NCBI RefSeq assembly: GCF_009660225.1
Contig: NZ_CP045920.1
Location: 310,001 to 374,000, forward strand
Origin: Pseudactinotalea sp. HY158
GTDB lineage: Bacteria > Actinomycetota > Actinomycetes > Actinomycetales > Beutenbergiaceae
DNA length: 64,000 nt
Reading direction: 5' to 3'
Shown: positions 53,772 through 64,000 of the stretch, one piece after another
Layout of the letters: each line of letters begins with the position of its first letter
Numbering within the stretch: position 1 is the first letter of the stretch
Notes under the pieces: generated by a model
Databases searched by the model: none
What the model was told of the DNA's origin: nothing
What the model saw: the letters and a program-made list of their open reading frames with translations, nothing else
Position numbers and translations under genes: made by a program

Positions 53772-54551
53772 GTGGGCATCGAACTGAGCGTCGCCACCCT
53801 GCTGCTGCTCGCCGTCGCGGCCTTCGCCGCCGGCTGGGTGGACGCAGTCGTCGGCGGCGGCGGACTCATCCAGCTGCCGGCCCTCCTGCTCGTGCCGGGG
53901 ATGACCCCGCTGCAGGCGATCGCCACGAACAAGATCGGCTCGATCATGGGCACCTCGGTCAGTGCCCTGACCTACTACCGGAGGATCCGACCGGACCTGC
54001 GCACGGCCCTGCCGATGGCCGCGGCCGCGTTCGCGGCCGCGCTCGCCGGTGCCCGCCTCGCCTCGCTCATCCCGGGGCCGGCGCTGCGGATCGTCATCCT
54101 CGCCGCACTGCTCGCGGTCGGCATCTACACCGCCGCTCGGCCGCGGCTCGGGCAGGACACGAGGCTGCGTTGGGAGGGGAACCGCCACGTCGGTGCCGCG
54201 ATGATCCTCGGTGTGGCCATCGGCCTCTACGACGGCATGCTCGGGCCTGGGACCGGCACCTTCCTGGTCATCGGGCTCGTGAGCCTCGTGGGCTACGCCT
54301 TCCTGCCGGCCACCGCGATAGCGAAGATCGTCAATCTCGCCACGAATCTCGGCGCGTTGCTCTTCTTCGTGCCGAACGGCTCGGTCGTGTGGGCGGCCGG
54401 GCTGACGATCGCGGCCGCGAACATGGTCGGCGGCTACACCGGCGCCCGGATGGCGATCGCCCAGGGGGCGCGCTTCATCCGGGTGGTGTTCCTCGTCGTC
54501 GTCGCCGCGCTCATCCTCCGCCTCGGCTGGGACGTCGTCGCCGGCGGCTGA
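53772..54551 (+). CDS. TauE/SafE-family sulfite exporter / anion transporter
   Basis: 259 aa, seven or eight helices. The two half-repeats carry the family motifs AGWVDAVVGGGGLIQLPALLL and GLYDGMLGPGTGTFLVIGLV. TSUP proteins move small organic or sulfur-containing anions. GTG 53772 follows GAGGGGACGGGG. The IS982 element begins 85 bases after its stop. Confidence 0.88.
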   Translation: MGIELSVATLLLLAVAAFAAGWVDAVVGGGGLIQLPALLLVPGMTPLQAIATNKIGSIMGTSVSALTYYRRIRPDLRTALPMAAAAFAAALAGARLASLIPGPALRIVILAALLAVGIYTAARPRLGQDTRLRWEGNRHVGAAMILGVAIGLYDGMLGPGTGTFLVIGLVSLVGYAFLPATAIAKIVNLATNLGALLFFVPNGSVVWAAGLTIAAANMVGGYTGARMAIAQGARFIRVVFLVVVAALILRLGWDVVAGG

Positions 54552-54636
54552 GCGCCCATCCACCCGGAAGGACGGGGGTCCGAGAGGTCCACGGCGCACG
54601 ATCCGCGCCTGGACGGCCGTCGCTCGGGAGCACTAG

Positions 54637-55670
54637 ATGAGTAATTCCAAGGGGTCAGTGGTCGTAGGCGGTCAGTGAGCGGCGGATGGGCTGGCCGGTA
54701 CGGTCGTTGTGCCAGATGGCGGCGGTCAGGGCCAGGATGCGTTGCAGGATGCGGATCAGGACACCGGCGGGGGTGCGGCCTTGGTGGCGTTCGAGGTCGA
54801 GTTGGCCCTTGAAGGTATCGAAGATCGATTCGATGGTCTGGCGCAGTGGTTTGAAGAACCGTGCACCCGGGCGCGGTTTCTCGCCCTTGCGTGCTGGGCG
54901 CAGCAGTTCGATGTCGTGGTCGGCGAGGTCGGTCTCGAACTGGTGGCCGAAGTAGTTCTTGTCACCGATCAGGATCGATCGGGCGCGTCCGGCCAGGGAC
55001 TGGTCGGTCTGCAGGAGTTCCAGGACCACGGTGCGTTCATCGGCCTTGGCGCCGGTGATCGCGAACGCAATGGGCAGTCCATGGACGGTGGCGATCATGT
55101 GCAGGCGTAGTCCCCAGAAGTAGCGGGAGTGGCTGGCGCAGTAGCCGTACTGGGCCCAGCCGGCCAGGTCCGAGCGGTGCACGGTCTCCCTGGAGCGGGC
55201 GCATTCGATGGGGGTGGAGTCGACCAGGAGGACGTCGTCGTCGTACACGGAGGTCTGGGATGCCAGCGCCCGGATCAGCCATGCCACGGTCCCGACCAGG
55301 GCACGCAGGCGCTTGTTGTAGCCCGATTGACGCGGAATGTAGGGGAACATGGCGTGCAGGTGCGTGTGGGCGTACCGGAGCCAGCGGGTCTCGTTGGTAT
55401 GGCCCAGCAGTGCCTGCATCACCGCCAACGTGATCAGCTCGGCGTCGCTGATCTGCGGTGCCAGGCCCACCAACGGCCGCAACGGGCATTCTTCGGGATG
55501 GGCCTTCAGTAGGTCATCGGTCGTGACGTACAGTTCAGTTGCGAGGGTGTCCAGGTCGGCGTCCACGGCGAACCTCCACGTTCGGCGATTGGGGTAACAA
55601 CGCCGATCCTGGACACTTTCTCGCTCACCGCGCAGCCGCCGCGCCGCCCACACCCCTTGGAATTACTCAT
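54637..55670. mobile_element. IS982-family insertion sequence, complete
   Basis: A 1034-bp element with perfect 19-bp terminal inverted repeats (ATGAGTAATTCCAAGGGGT at 54637-54655 and its complement at 55652-55670). CTAG flanks both ends, either a target duplication or part of the termini. It carries one transposase. It lies between TauE/SafE and the nucleoside hydrolase; outside it the recR-to-lysC order looks like the ancestral cluster with extra genes. Confidence 0.92.
54655..55566 (-). CDS. IS982 transposase
   Basis: 303 aa. Begins VDADLDTLATELYVTTDDLL, as IS982 transposases do; GTG 55566 is chosen for that reason over the upstream ATG inside the terminal repeat. Catalytic acids: LLVDSTPIE, ILIGDKNY, and the Glu in RQTIESIFDTFKGQ. 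The stop lies at the edge of the inner end of the left inverted repeat. It appears intact, so the element may still be active. Confidence 0.92.
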   Translation of the reverse strand: MDADLDTLATELYVTTDDLLKAHPEECPLRPLVGLAPQISDAELITLAVMQALLGHTNETRWLRYAHTHLHAMFPYIPRQSGYNKRLRALVGTVAWLIRALASQTSVYDDDVLLVDSTPIECARSRETVHRSDLAGWAQYGYCASHSRYFWGLRLHMIATVHGLPIAFAITGAKADERTVVLELLQTDQSLAGRARSILIGDKNYFGHQFETDLADHDIELLRPARKGEKPRPGARFFKPLRQTIESIFDTFKGQLDLERHQGRTPAGVLIRILQRILALTAAIWHNDRTGQPIRRSLTAYDH

Positions 55671-55705
55671 CTAGCCTCGGACCGACCGGCAGACAGGAGA
55701 CCCCC

Positions 55706-56731
55706 ATGGCGGCCGTGCCACTGCTCGTCGACGTCGACACCGGCATCGACGACTCGCTCGCGCTCCTCTACCTCCTGGCCGGTCCCGAGGCGGAGCTCGT
55801 GGCGATCACCTGCACCGCCGGGAACGTGCCCGCCCGACAGGTCGCCACGAACAATCTCGCCTGGCTCGAACTGTGCAGCCACCCACCCGTCGAGGTCGCG
55901 CTCGGAGCCGAGGTGCCGATCGTCCAGGCGCTCATGACCACCGAGGAGACCCACGGCCCCCAGGGGATCGGCTACGCGGAGCTGCCCGCGCCCACGCGCT
56001 CGATCTCCGAACGCCACGCCGCCCAGGTCTGGATCGAGGAGGCCCGGCGCCGGCCGGGCGAGTTGACCGGCCTGGTCACGGGACCGCTGACGAACCTCGC
56101 GCTCGCGGTCACGCTCGAACCGGACCTGCCCCACCTCCTGCGCCGGGTCGTCCTCATGGGCGGGGCGTTCAACCACCCGGGCAACACCGCCCCGACCACC
56201 GAGTGGAACATCGCGGTCGATCCCGAGGCCGCCAAGATCGTCTTCGACCGCTTCGCCGTCGCGGTGAACCGGCCCATCGTCTGCGGCCTCGACGTGACCG
56301 AACGCATCGCGTTGACCCCCGAGCACCTGCGCCGCCTCGCCGAGGCGGCCGGCTCGACCCCCGTCGAGCTCCTGCGCCCCGACGACGGCGACGACGACCG
56401 CTCCAGGGCGAGCAACGTCGTCATCAAGCAGGTCTCGGACGCCGTGCGCTTCTACCTGCAGTTCCACCGCGACAGTGGGCGGGGCTTCATCGCGCACATG
56501 CACGACCCGTTCGCCGCGGCCGTCGCGCTCGACCCGACGATCGCCGTGCTGCGGCCCGCGACGGTCGATGTCGAACTCGCGGGTACGCTCACCCGCGGCC
56601 AGACCGTGGCGGACTGGGATGGGCTGTGGGGCCGGCAACCGAACGCCGAGGTCGTGGTCGATGCCGACCCGGCGGCCTTCCTCGACGCCTTCATCGAACG
56701 CGTCGGCGCGCTCGCCCGGCGCGTCGGCTGA
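55706..56731 (+). CDS. Nucleoside hydrolase (IUNH family)
   Basis: 341 aa. Ca2+-binding motif DVDTGIDDSLALL at residues 9-21, NPLTN-equivalent VTGPLTNLALA, VVLMGGAFNHPGN, EWNIAVDPEAA, and the C-terminal HMHDPFAAAVALDP. It hydrolyses ribonucleosides to ribose and base for salvage. CAGGAG lies nine bases before the ATG. The IS982 right end is 35 bases upstream, so the native promoter may have been moved or replaced. Confidence 0.92.
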   Translation: MAAVPLLVDVDTGIDDSLALLYLLAGPEAELVAITCTAGNVPARQVATNNLAWLELCSHPPVEVALGAEVPIVQALMTTEETHGPQGIGYAELPAPTRSISERHAAQVWIEEARRRPGELTGLVTGPLTNLALAVTLEPDLPHLLRRVVLMGGAFNHPGNTAPTTEWNIAVDPEAAKIVFDRFAVAVNRPIVCGLDVTERIALTPEHLRRLAEAAGSTPVELLRPDDGDDDRSRASNVVIKQVSDAVRFYLQFHRDSGRGFIAHMHDPFAAAVALDPTIAVLRPATVDVELAGTLTRGQTVADWDGLWGRQPNAEVVVDADPAAFLDAFIERVGALARRVG

Positions 56732-56827
56732 CGCCCCGGGTCCAGGTCGTGGACCCGCCAGAGGGAGAATCGGGCTGGGGTTTAGACTGGTGCGGTCCTT
56801 GATACACCCGTGGTGCGGAGCAAGTGC

Positions 56828-59130
<2,303 letters not shown>

Positions 59131-59178
59131 GCCCGGCGCATCTGGTAGACGGGTGACGCTCGTGCCCCGAGGCCGCCC

Positions 59179-61536
59179 TCAGAAGGGTGGCTCGTCGGGG
59201 AAGCGGCGGGCGTCCTCCGCCGCCTCGGCGTGTCGGGCGGCGCGGGTGGCGCCGGCTCGGTCGCTGATCCGGGTGTCGGTGGCGACGGCGACGCCGAAGG
59301 TCTCGAAGGTGAGCCGGGACCAGTGTGCCCGGTTCTCCCGCTCCCGCTGCGGGGAGAGCCCGGACGCGGCGACGTCGCCCGTGCCACCGTCGTCGTGTCC
59401 GTCATGCCCGGGATTCGCGTCGCCCGTGGCGTGCCCGTCGGCGCGGGCCCCGGGCGCCTGGGTGTCGTAGCTTCCCCACGGAGTGCGGAGGAGCCGGATG
59501 CCGTGGGGGCCGATCCACAGGTAGGTGCCCGCGTCGAGCTTGATATAGGTCCAGGCGGCGTGCCGGCCGCGGGTGGGCGTACCGGTGCGGGCGTGGGTCT
59601 TGAGCCGGTGGTGGGCTCTGCACAGCGGAGCGATGTTGCAGGGGCAGGTCGCGCCCCCGGTCACCACCTCGCCGGTACCGCCCTGCGCGCATCCGCCGGC
59701 GTGACTGTGCCAGGGATCGATGTGGTCCAGGTCGCAGGAGCGGGCCGTGCGGGTGCACCACGGGAACGCGCACGCGTCGGAGGCGAGGATGGCTTGCGCC
59801 CGCATCCGCTCGGTCGGGGTATAGGAGTCGGTGGCGAGCGGCTCCTCCAGGTCCAGGACCGGGCGGATGACGATCTCCGGCACGAAGCACGCCCCGCGAG
59901 TCCGCGGGCCGGCCTACCGACCGGCTGCGCCGGTGGTCGCGGGCAGGCCTGTGCCCTCGCCACGGGCTGCTCCGGGCACAGCTGTCCCCTCGCCACGGCC
60001 ACCGGGTTGTGCGGGCAGACCCGTGCTGTGGCCATCGGCTGTCGCGGGCAGACCTGCGCCCTCGTGACCGGGTGCCCCGGGCGCAGTCGCACCGTCGCCG
60101 CCGGCCGAGCCGGTGCCTGCGAGGGCGGTCGCGGGCGCGGTGACCGGAAGGAGCGTGCTGGGCCGGTGGAACATCGATGCGAGCTCCTCGGCGGACACGA
60201 CCGCCCCTCGGGCCGGGCCGCTCCCCTCGACCCGCACCGGTACCCGGCGCAGCCGGCTCTGGCCGAGGTCGTTGCCCGAGCCATGCCCCGCGAGCCAGAG
60301 GTCGGTGGCTTGGAGGTGGAGGTACATAAGGATCCGCCCGCGTGGCACGCTCGTGCCGTCGGTGCTCGCCGATCCGGCTCGCTCGCCGGGCCCGGCTGCT
60401 GCGCCGGGCCCGACTGCTGCGCCGGGTCCGGCTGCGGCACCGGGCGGCGAGCTGGTGGGGACGAACGCCCCCGGCTGCCCGCCCGGCTGCCCGCCCAGCT
60501 GCTTGCCGTCCGGGACGTCCGCCTTCCCGTGCAACTGCACGTCCGGCGGGGCAGAGCCGGGCCCGGGGACGAGGGGCGGTTGGCCGGAGCGCGCGCGGGC
60601 GAGGTCACCCAGGGCATACGCGCGGCGTTCCCCGGCCGGAAGGAGGCGGCCCTGGTCCGTGATGTTCTGGGCGAGGTGGTCGATCACGTCCTGCAGGATC
60701 CGCGCATCGACCGCAGGCAGGACCGCGCTCATACGCGTGTCTCCGGCGGCGGTGTCGGCGTGACGGAAGACGACATCACGTGGCTCGCCGGCGGCCGCGG
60801 CCTGCTGGAGCGACTCGTACTCGCTCGGCATATGCCGGATGAGGGCCTCCTTGATCAAGCCATCGAGTTGCGTGCCGCCGAAGACGACCGGAACGAGCTC
60901 GAGCTCGGAATCGACGAACGAGCAGGCCTCGACCGAGAGGTACAGGGTCGAGGCGGCGATCCGGCGGGCCCGCCACACCCGCACCCGCCCCGCCAGCACC
61001 CGCGCGAACAGGCGCGGGAGCCGGGAGCGGAGCTGTTCGGCTTCGAGCAGGAGCCGTTCGGCGGCCTCCAGGCCCATCCCGACCGCGGCGGCGAACGCCG
61101 AGATCGAGAACTCCTCCACGGTCCACAACCCCCGCCGGCCGGAACCCGCCCCTGGATCCACGGCTGGATCCACGGCTGGAGCCACGGCCGAATCGACGGC
61201 GGCCTCGACGGCCGGATCGGTGGCCGCGTGGATCGCGTCGGCCTCACGGCGGCGGGCGTCGTGCTCGACCTGTTCCCATGCGGCCTTCAACCCGAGCGTG
61301 GCGTCGACCACGAGCAGCGGCTCGTGGTCGAGGGCCTCCTCGGTGTCCTCGTCGGCGGCGAGGACGAACGGGTGCCGCTCGACCCACATCGCCGCCAGCG
61401 CGAACCGCTCGATCGTCCACCGATCCACGGCTTCACGGCCCTCGCGCAGCCGGGCGACCATGGCCGAATCGTCGACCACCTCACCCGCGAGCTGCTCCAT
61501 CTCCATAGCAGACATCGTCTCAGCGGCCACCGACAT
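59179..61536 (-). pseudogene. DUF222/HNH endonuclease gene split by an in-frame stop
   Basis: N-terminal DUF222 part (59914-61536): LLVVDATLGLKAAWEQVEHD, LWTVEEFSISAFAAAVGMGLEAAERLL, LARVLAGRVRVWRARRIA and a long Gly/Ala/Pro repeat linker. It ends with TAG at 59914-59916. The same frame continues AGPRTRGACFVPEIVIRPVLDLEEPLATDSYTP and an HNH zinc nuclease (ACAFPWCTRTARSCDLDHIDPWH, CPCNIAPLCRAHHRLKTHA) to 59179. GTG 59883 could allow separate translation of the HNH part. These genes come in many near-identical copies in actinobacteria and are often decaying. Start uncertain (ATG 61536, 61515 or 61626). Confidence 0.8.
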
Positions 61537-61680
61537 TCCCGCGGGGGAGCGGTCCGAGCGGCCGGAGGCCCGAGCGGCCCGAGCGGCCCGAGCGCGAGGC
61601 TCCGCGGCGGAAGGGCCGGCAGCCATGCCCCGACGGACGCGCAGCGAGCCCGGGCGCGGCGGCGCTGCGAACGATTCGGG

Positions 61681-62274
61681 CTACTGCCCCAGGTCGCGGC
61701 GCCGCTTCTGAATGACGACGGCGACGATAGCGGCGAAGGCCGCGGCACCGCCGAGCACGATCGCCCACTTGAGCACCGGGGAGTCGGTCGTCTCGTGGCC
61801 GACCTCCACCGCGGGCGTCGTCTCCTCGGGCGCTTCGGTCTCGGTCTCGGCCGCGTCGCCCGTCGGCGTGGCGCCGCCGACGTCCTCGGACGAGGTGAAC
61901 GTGTACTCGCCCGAGATCGGGTGCCCGTCGGCGGAGACCGCCCGCCAGGTCACGGTGTAGGCGCCCGCCGGCCGGGAGCTCACGAGCCGCTGGGTGATCG
62001 TGGGGCCCTCCACCTCGACCTTCCCGGCCGAGAGGATGTCGCCGTTCGGGCCGGTCACGATGACCTCGGTGCCCAGGTCGGTGATGTCCTCGTTGAACGT
62101 GAGCGTCACCTCCCCCGGGGTGCTCGCCAGCTGATCCCCCTCGCCGGGGACGGCGCCGGTGAGCGCGCTGTGTGCGAGAGCGGGGGCGCCGAGGAGGGGA
62201 AGCAGCAGCAGCGCGGCCGCGAATGCCGACGCGAGGAGGACGATCGTGCGAGCGGGGACCCGAATGAGACGCAT
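61681..62274 (-). CDS. CopC-type copper-binding protein with C-terminal anchor
   Basis: 197 aa. Signal peptide ending ALAHSA, so mature residue 1 is His as in CopC; then TLTFNEDITDLGTEV, TQRLVSSRPAGAYTVTWRAVSADGHPISG (second Cu His), an acidic linker (ETETEAPEETTP) and a C-terminal helix with a KRRR tail. It binds Cu(II) outside the membrane and may deliver it to a CopD importer, not present here. ATG 62274. Confidence 0.9.
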   Translation of the reverse strand: MRLIRVPARTIVLLASAFAAALLLLPLLGAPALAHSALTGAVPGEGDQLASTPGEVTLTFNEDITDLGTEVIVTGPNGDILSAGKVEVEGPTITQRLVSSRPAGAYTVTWRAVSADGHPISGEYTFTSSEDVGGATPTGDAAETETEAPEETTPAVEVGHETTDSPVLKWAIVLGGAAAFAAIVAVVIQKRRRDLGQ

Positions 62275-62365
62275 GCCGCCAGTGTAGGCGGCGCCCGAAC
62301 GCCTCCCCGGGCCCCGCCCGGACGTGACCCTTGCCACATCCGGCCCGGGCGCATAGGAAGGAGGC

Positions 62366-63877
62366 ATGGCCCTCGTCCACGACCTCCACGTCCACCCCAG
62401 CGCCGACGACCTGCCCCGCACCGGCCAGCTGGCGTGGCGGCTCGCCGAACTGGCCACCGACCAGGTCGCCGTCGACGAGGACGTCGCGGAGATGATCGTC
62501 AACCGGGTCATCGACAACGCCGCCGTGGCCACCGCCTCCCTCGCCCGCGCCCCGGTCGTGGCCGCCCGCGCCCAGGCCCGCGCCCATCCGTACCGCCCGG
62601 GCGCCGCCGTGTTCGGGGTCGAGGGCAGCTACGGACCGGAGTGGGCGGCCTGGGCCAACGGCGTGGCCGTGCGCGAACTCGACTTCCACGACACGTTCCT
62701 CGCCGCCGACTACTCGCACCCGGCCGACAACATCCCCCCGCTCGTCGCGACCGCCCAGCACGTCGGGGCCACGGGGGCCGACCTCGTGCGCGGCATCGCC
62801 ACGGCCTATGAGATCCAGGTCTCCCTCGTCAAGGCGATCAGCCTCCACGCCCACAAGATCGACCACGTCGCGCACCTCGCGCCGGCGGCGGCGGCCGGGA
62901 TCGGCACCATGCTCGGGCTGGAGGAGACCACGATCTTCCAGGCCATCGGCCAGGCCCTCCACACGAGCACCGCCACGCGGCAGTCCCGCAAGGGCCACAT
63001 CTCCACCTGGAAGGCCTACGCCCCCGCCCTCGCCGGGAAGATCGCGATCGAGTCGGTCGACCGGGCGATGCGCGGCCAGAGCTCGCCGGAACCGATCTAC
63101 GAGGGGGAGGACGGCGTCGTGGCCCGACTCCTCGACGGCCCCGACGCCCACTACACGGTGCCGCTGCCCGCCCCCGGCGAGCCCAAGCGCGCGATCCTCG
63201 AGACGTACACGAAGGAGCATTCGGCCGAGTACCAGTCGCAGGCGCCCATCGACCTCGCCCGCCGCGTCCGCGCGGAGCATCCCGAGGTGACCGACCCGGA
63301 CAACGTCGCCGCGATCGTGTTCCACACGAGCCACCACACCCACCACGTCATCGGCTCGGGTGCGAGGGACCCGCAGAAATACGACCCCACGGCCTCCCGC
63401 GAGACCCTCGACCACTCCCTTCCCTATATCCTCGCGGTCGCCCTCCAGGACGGCGCCTGGCACCACGTCGACTCCTACCGGCCGGAGCGCGCGGCCCGCC
63501 CCGACACGGTCGAGCTCTGGCGGAAGATCAGCACGGCCGAGGATCCCGACTGGACCCGCCGCTACCACGCGGCCGATCCCGCCGAGCGGGCGTTCGGCGG
63601 ACGCCTCGAGATCACCCTGACGAACGGCCGCACCCTCACCGCCGAGATCGACGTCGCCGACGCCCACCCCCGCGGCGCCCGGCCGTTCGCGCGCGCCCAG
63701 TACCTCGACAAGTTCCACGACCTCGCCGGCCCCGTGCTCGAGCCCGCCGAAATCGACCGGTTCCTCGATCTGGCCACGGCCCTGCCCGTCCTCGACCCGG
63801 AGGCGGTCCGCCGCCTCAACGTCGTGGCCCCGCCGGGCCTCATCGCCGCGGCCACCTCGCCGAGGGGGTTGTTCTGA
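62366..63877 (+). CDS. prpD: 2-Methylcitrate dehydratase (MmgE/PrpD family)
   Basis: 503 aa. PrpD fold: [10 protein letters not shown]-like [71 protein letters not shown], and [20 protein letters not shown]. It dehydrates 2-methylcitrate in propionate breakdown. The overlapping prpB start supports prpD rather than a generic MmgE. AGGAAGGAGG gives a strong start at ATG 62366. Confidence 0.93.
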   Translation: MALVHDLHVHPSADDLPRTGQLAWRLAELATDQVAVDEDVAEMIVNRVIDNAAVATASLARAPVVAARAQARAHPYRPGAAVFGVEGSYGPEWAAWANGVAVRELDFHDTFLAADYSHPADNIPPLVATAQHVGATGADLVRGIATAYEIQVSLVKAISLHAHKIDHVAHLAPAAAAGIGTMLGLEETTIFQAIGQALHTSTATRQSRKGHISTWKAYAPALAGKIAIESVDRAMRGQSSPEPIYEGEDGVVARLLDGPDAHYTVPLPAPGEPKRAILETYTKEHSAEYQSQAPIDLARRVRAEHPEVTDPDNVAAIVFHTSHHTHHVIGSGARDPQKYDPTASRETLDHSLPYILAVALQDGAWHHVDSYRPERAARPDTVELWRKISTAEDPDWTRRYHAADPAERAFGGRLEITLTNGRTLTAEIDVADAHPRGARPFARAQYLDKFHDLAGPVLEPAEIDRFLDLATALPVLDPEAVRRLNVVAPPGLIAAATSPRGLF

Positions 63878-64000
63878 TGCTCCACGCCCGCACCTCCGCC
63901 GCCGAGCGGCGGCGTCTGCTGCGCGAGGCCCTGAACGAGGCACGGCGTATGGACGACGTCCTCCAGTTCCCGGGTGCGTTCAACCCGCTGTCGGCTCGCC
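63877..64000 (+). CDS. prpB: Methylisocitrate lyase, 5' end only
   Basis: The first 41 residues ([19 protein letters not shown]...VLQFPGAFNPLSAR) match the start of PrpB, which splits methylisocitrate to pyruvate and succinate. ATG 63877 shares a base with the prpD stop (TGATG). The gene runs off the window; prpC is expected next. Confidence 0.85.
   Translation, partial: MLHARTSAAERRRLLREALNEARRMDDVLQFPGAFNPLSAR

Overview
The window is GC-rich (roughly 70%) chromosomal DNA of an actinobacterium, most likely from the Micrococcales. The evidence is an Lsr2-type nucleoid protein, an S-box leader of the actinobacterial kind, RecR followed by a DUF5063 gene, a DUF222/HNH gene, sortase-anchored surface enzymes and pervasive GTG starts with stop/start overlaps. 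I cannot name the species.

Layout. (1) 0.2-8 kb: a STAS-domain gene, then a tightly coupled six-gene oxidoreductase operon (TPP enzyme, membrane protein, gluconate-dehydrogenase-type subunit 3, GMC flavoprotein, enolase-superfamily enzyme, SDR). (2) 8-12.4 kb: a dicarboxylate/amino-acid symporter, a CynX-type MFS carrier, a glycerophosphodiesterase and a small unknown. (3) 12.5-21.4 kb: recC-recB-recD, with recC carrying two compensating apparent frameshifts, then Lsr2 on the opposite strand. (4) 21.6-27.2 kb: alpha/beta hydrolase, SAM riboswitch plus O-succinylhomoserine sulfhydrylase, SDR, upp, tadA, a sirtuin and tRNA-Ser(CGA). (5) 27.3-43.2 kb: a LacI-operator-controlled, wall-anchored GH92 mannosidase, ferritin, DUF2264 protein, an ABC transporter, glutamine amidotransferase, LytR_C/DUF4190 pair, VapB-like protein, a wall-anchored NamZ-type muramidase, an SLC13 permease (frameshifted) and a membrane protein. 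(6) 43.2-49.4 kb: an accessory stretch with a broken acetyltransferase, a PadR-regulated MacB-type ABC exporter, repeats, a degraded gene and an HTH/nucleotidyltransferase toxin-antitoxin-like pair next to tRNA-Ser(GGA). (7) 49.4-59.1 kb: SRP RNA, dnaX (apparent frameshift), recR, DUF5063, TauE/SafE, an IS982 element, nucleoside hydrolase, and lysC-asd. (8) 59.1-64 kb: a DUF222/HNH gene split by an in-frame stop, CopC-like protein, prpD and the start of prpB.

Two themes stand out. First, single-base indels in short G/C runs break recC (twice), the SLC13 permease, dnaX and an acetyltransferase; most look like one missing base, so consensus sequence error must be excluded before calling pseudogenes or recoding. 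Second, the 47.0-49.3 kb stretch looks like a small decaying island: an intact leaderless-looking HTH gene with a perfect 12-bp inverted-repeat operator, a deleted nucleotidyltransferase partner overlapping it by ATGA, tandem and direct repeats, and a 13-bp copy of the tRNA-Ser 3' end at its far side. It is the best candidate here for a poorly described system.
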